Below the pieces are notes generated by a model. The model saw only the letters and a program-made list of their open reading frames with translations, was not told where the DNA came from and made no database searches. Positions 63,282-64,000 of a stretch of 64,000 nucleotides of DNA are shown here, one piece after another; within the stretch, counting starts at the first letter, position 1; the number at the start of each line of letters is the position of its first letter. The position numbers and the translations under genes were made by a program. Origin of the DNA: Neonectria sp. B-13. Taxonomy: Eukaryota > Ascomycota > Sordariomycetes > Hypocreales > Nectriaceae. The DNA lies in the NCBI GenBank assembly GCA_002682825.1, contig NOKP01000020.1, forward strand, positions 124,001-188,000. Reading direction: 5' to 3'.

Positions 63282-63340
63282 CGTCCTGATCTACCCCATA
63301 CCCGTAGGTTAGACGCGACCGTCACAATCTAGGTCGTGAC
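63282..63340. repeat. Dispersed repeat, copy C (mobile-element end)
   Basis: CTACCCCATACCCGTAGGTTAGACGCGACCGTCACAATCTAGG matches copies A (3449) and B (35645) and is the least mutated of the three. It ends GGTCGTGACA, which resembles the 3' terminus of fungal Ty3-type LTRs. It cuts off the beta-lactamase relic on one side and overlaps the 3' end of the small secreted protein gene on the other. Confidence 0.6.
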
Positions 63341-63750
63341 ACTACCCCCTCTGGGCCGACATCGACAGCGCGTTGACAATACGGCCCATGACCGCAGTCG
63401 CTGCATCTCTTCTGCACCGATCCGTCACTTTCATCTCCGTCTTGGTCATACTCTTTGTAATATTCATCGGCCTTCTGATCGTCAACTAATGCAACCGCAA
63501 ACAAGAGTTCGTTTGTATCTGCATCGTATTCTTGAACCAAGACAATGTTGCTGACTGGTTTGTTATAGATGGTGAATGTGTTGCTGGTTTCTCCGTCGAT
63601 TTTCGTTCTTACTTCCTCGAGGGCATCCCGGCCGACCATGAATTCAGGGTGCTCTGCAAGAAAGTTCTCGGTGTTGGTTTTGCTTGTCTTGCCGCCTTGA
63701 CAGTTCAAGGCTAGGACTAACAGGAGGTTGAGGCTGTAAGGGAAGCGCAT
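63322..63750 (-). CDS. Small secreted acidic protein, paralogue of 27256-27573
   Basis: From ATG 63750 the product is 142 residues. It begins with a signal peptide (RFPYSLNLLLVLALNCQGG). The body matches the 27-kb protein: FLAEHPEFMVGRDALEE, TFTIYNKPVSNIVLVQEYDADT, LLFAVALVDDQKADEYY, then an acidic run and CSDCGHGPYC. The final residues (EGVVSRPRL) and the stop fall inside the repeat end at 63322-63340. The C-terminus has therefore been replaced or extended by the insertion. The frame is open upstream to 63954, but the signal peptide makes 63750 the better start. Family unknown; a secreted, effector-like role is inference. The 3' junction may have affected its expression. Confidence 0.65.
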   Translation of the reverse strand: MRFPYSLNLLLVLALNCQGGKTSKTNTENFLAEHPEFMVGRDALEEVRTKIDGETSNTFTIYNKPVSNIVLVQEYDADTNELLFAVALVDDQKADEYYKEYDQDGDESDGSVQKRCSDCGHGPYCQRAVDVGPEGVVSRPRL

Positions 63751-64000
63751 GCTGGTAGTATGATGATGATGAAGGCGCGTAGCGCCAAGGGATATGCTGA
63801 GACTGAAGATAAAACTGTGATGCACGGTGCATAGATCAATCAAGGACGTAGAAGGTGACATACATTGTATACTTGCGAGAAGGGTCCTGCGTATCACGGG
63901 CACCTGGTCCACAGTCCAGGCGAGACCGAGGTCACCAATTACATGTGAAGCCATCGCATAATAGCGACTAACCCGGTGTTGGTCAAAAGTTCCATGAAAT
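63751..64000. other. Promoter of the small secreted protein gene, window edge
   Basis: This is the 5' flank (upstream on the minus strand), with an ATCATCATC-type run right before the start. Nothing else was seen. Confidence 0.4.

Overview
The window is nuclear DNA from a filamentous ascomycete (Pezizomycotina). The gene families are typical of that group: HET-domain and STAND/NACHT relics, Zn(II)2Cys6 regulators, GH17 and GH43 enzymes, a LaeA-like methyltransferase, and a terpene cyclase of the fusicoccadiene/ophiobolin class. Introns are short (about 50-130 nt) with GT...AG borders. Many broken reading frames carry TAG, TAA or TGA exactly where CAG, CAA or CGA would fit, which is the mark of repeat-induced point mutation (RIP). 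The species cannot be named from this sequence alone; a Sordariomycete-like genome is a reasonable guess. All exon structures were read by eye from splice signals and frame continuity.

Region by region. 0-9.9 kb: an intact DUF3632-like gene, a frameshifted HET relic, an FAD monooxygenase, a broken SDR and small hypothetical frames. 10.4-14.6 kb: a five-exon secreted type-B carboxylesterase and a six-exon Zn2Cys6 regulator, both on the minus strand. 16-21.9 kb: a gene-poor, RIP-scarred block with three relics (unknown, NACHT-like, APH/kinase-like) and AT-rich DNA. 22-30.5 kb: a GH17 glucanase, an HNH endonuclease, a repeat-containing basic protein, a small acidic protein and an intact two-exon HET gene. 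30.9-35.7 kb: a truncated SnoaL-like gene, a secreted cysteine-rich protein and relics.

35.8-42.0 kb is a compact sugar-use module: an MFS sugar transporter diverging from a Zn2Cys6 regulator, followed by a GH43 glycosidase. A 10-bp motif, CCGGCGAAAC, occurs as an inverted pair between transporter and regulator and again upstream of GH43, so the three genes may form one local regulon.

43-46.8 kb holds an isoprenylcysteine-methyltransferase-like gene with a premature stop and a decayed WD40 gene. 48.3-57.7 kb looks like a decaying secondary-metabolite locus: a LaeA-like methyltransferase, a class I terpene cyclase with no visible prenyltransferase partner domain, a divergent nine-exon P450 whose only visible lesion is a TGA at one splice-junction codon, and a non-reducing PKS relic (PT-ACP-CMeT remnants).

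57.9-64 kb: a secreted M6-like metallopeptidase, a metallo-beta-lactamase-fold hydrolase, an NmrA-type reductase, and a beta-lactamase-family pseudogene cut off by a repeat end. Beside it lies a second copy of the small protein family seen at 27 kb, with a signal peptide.
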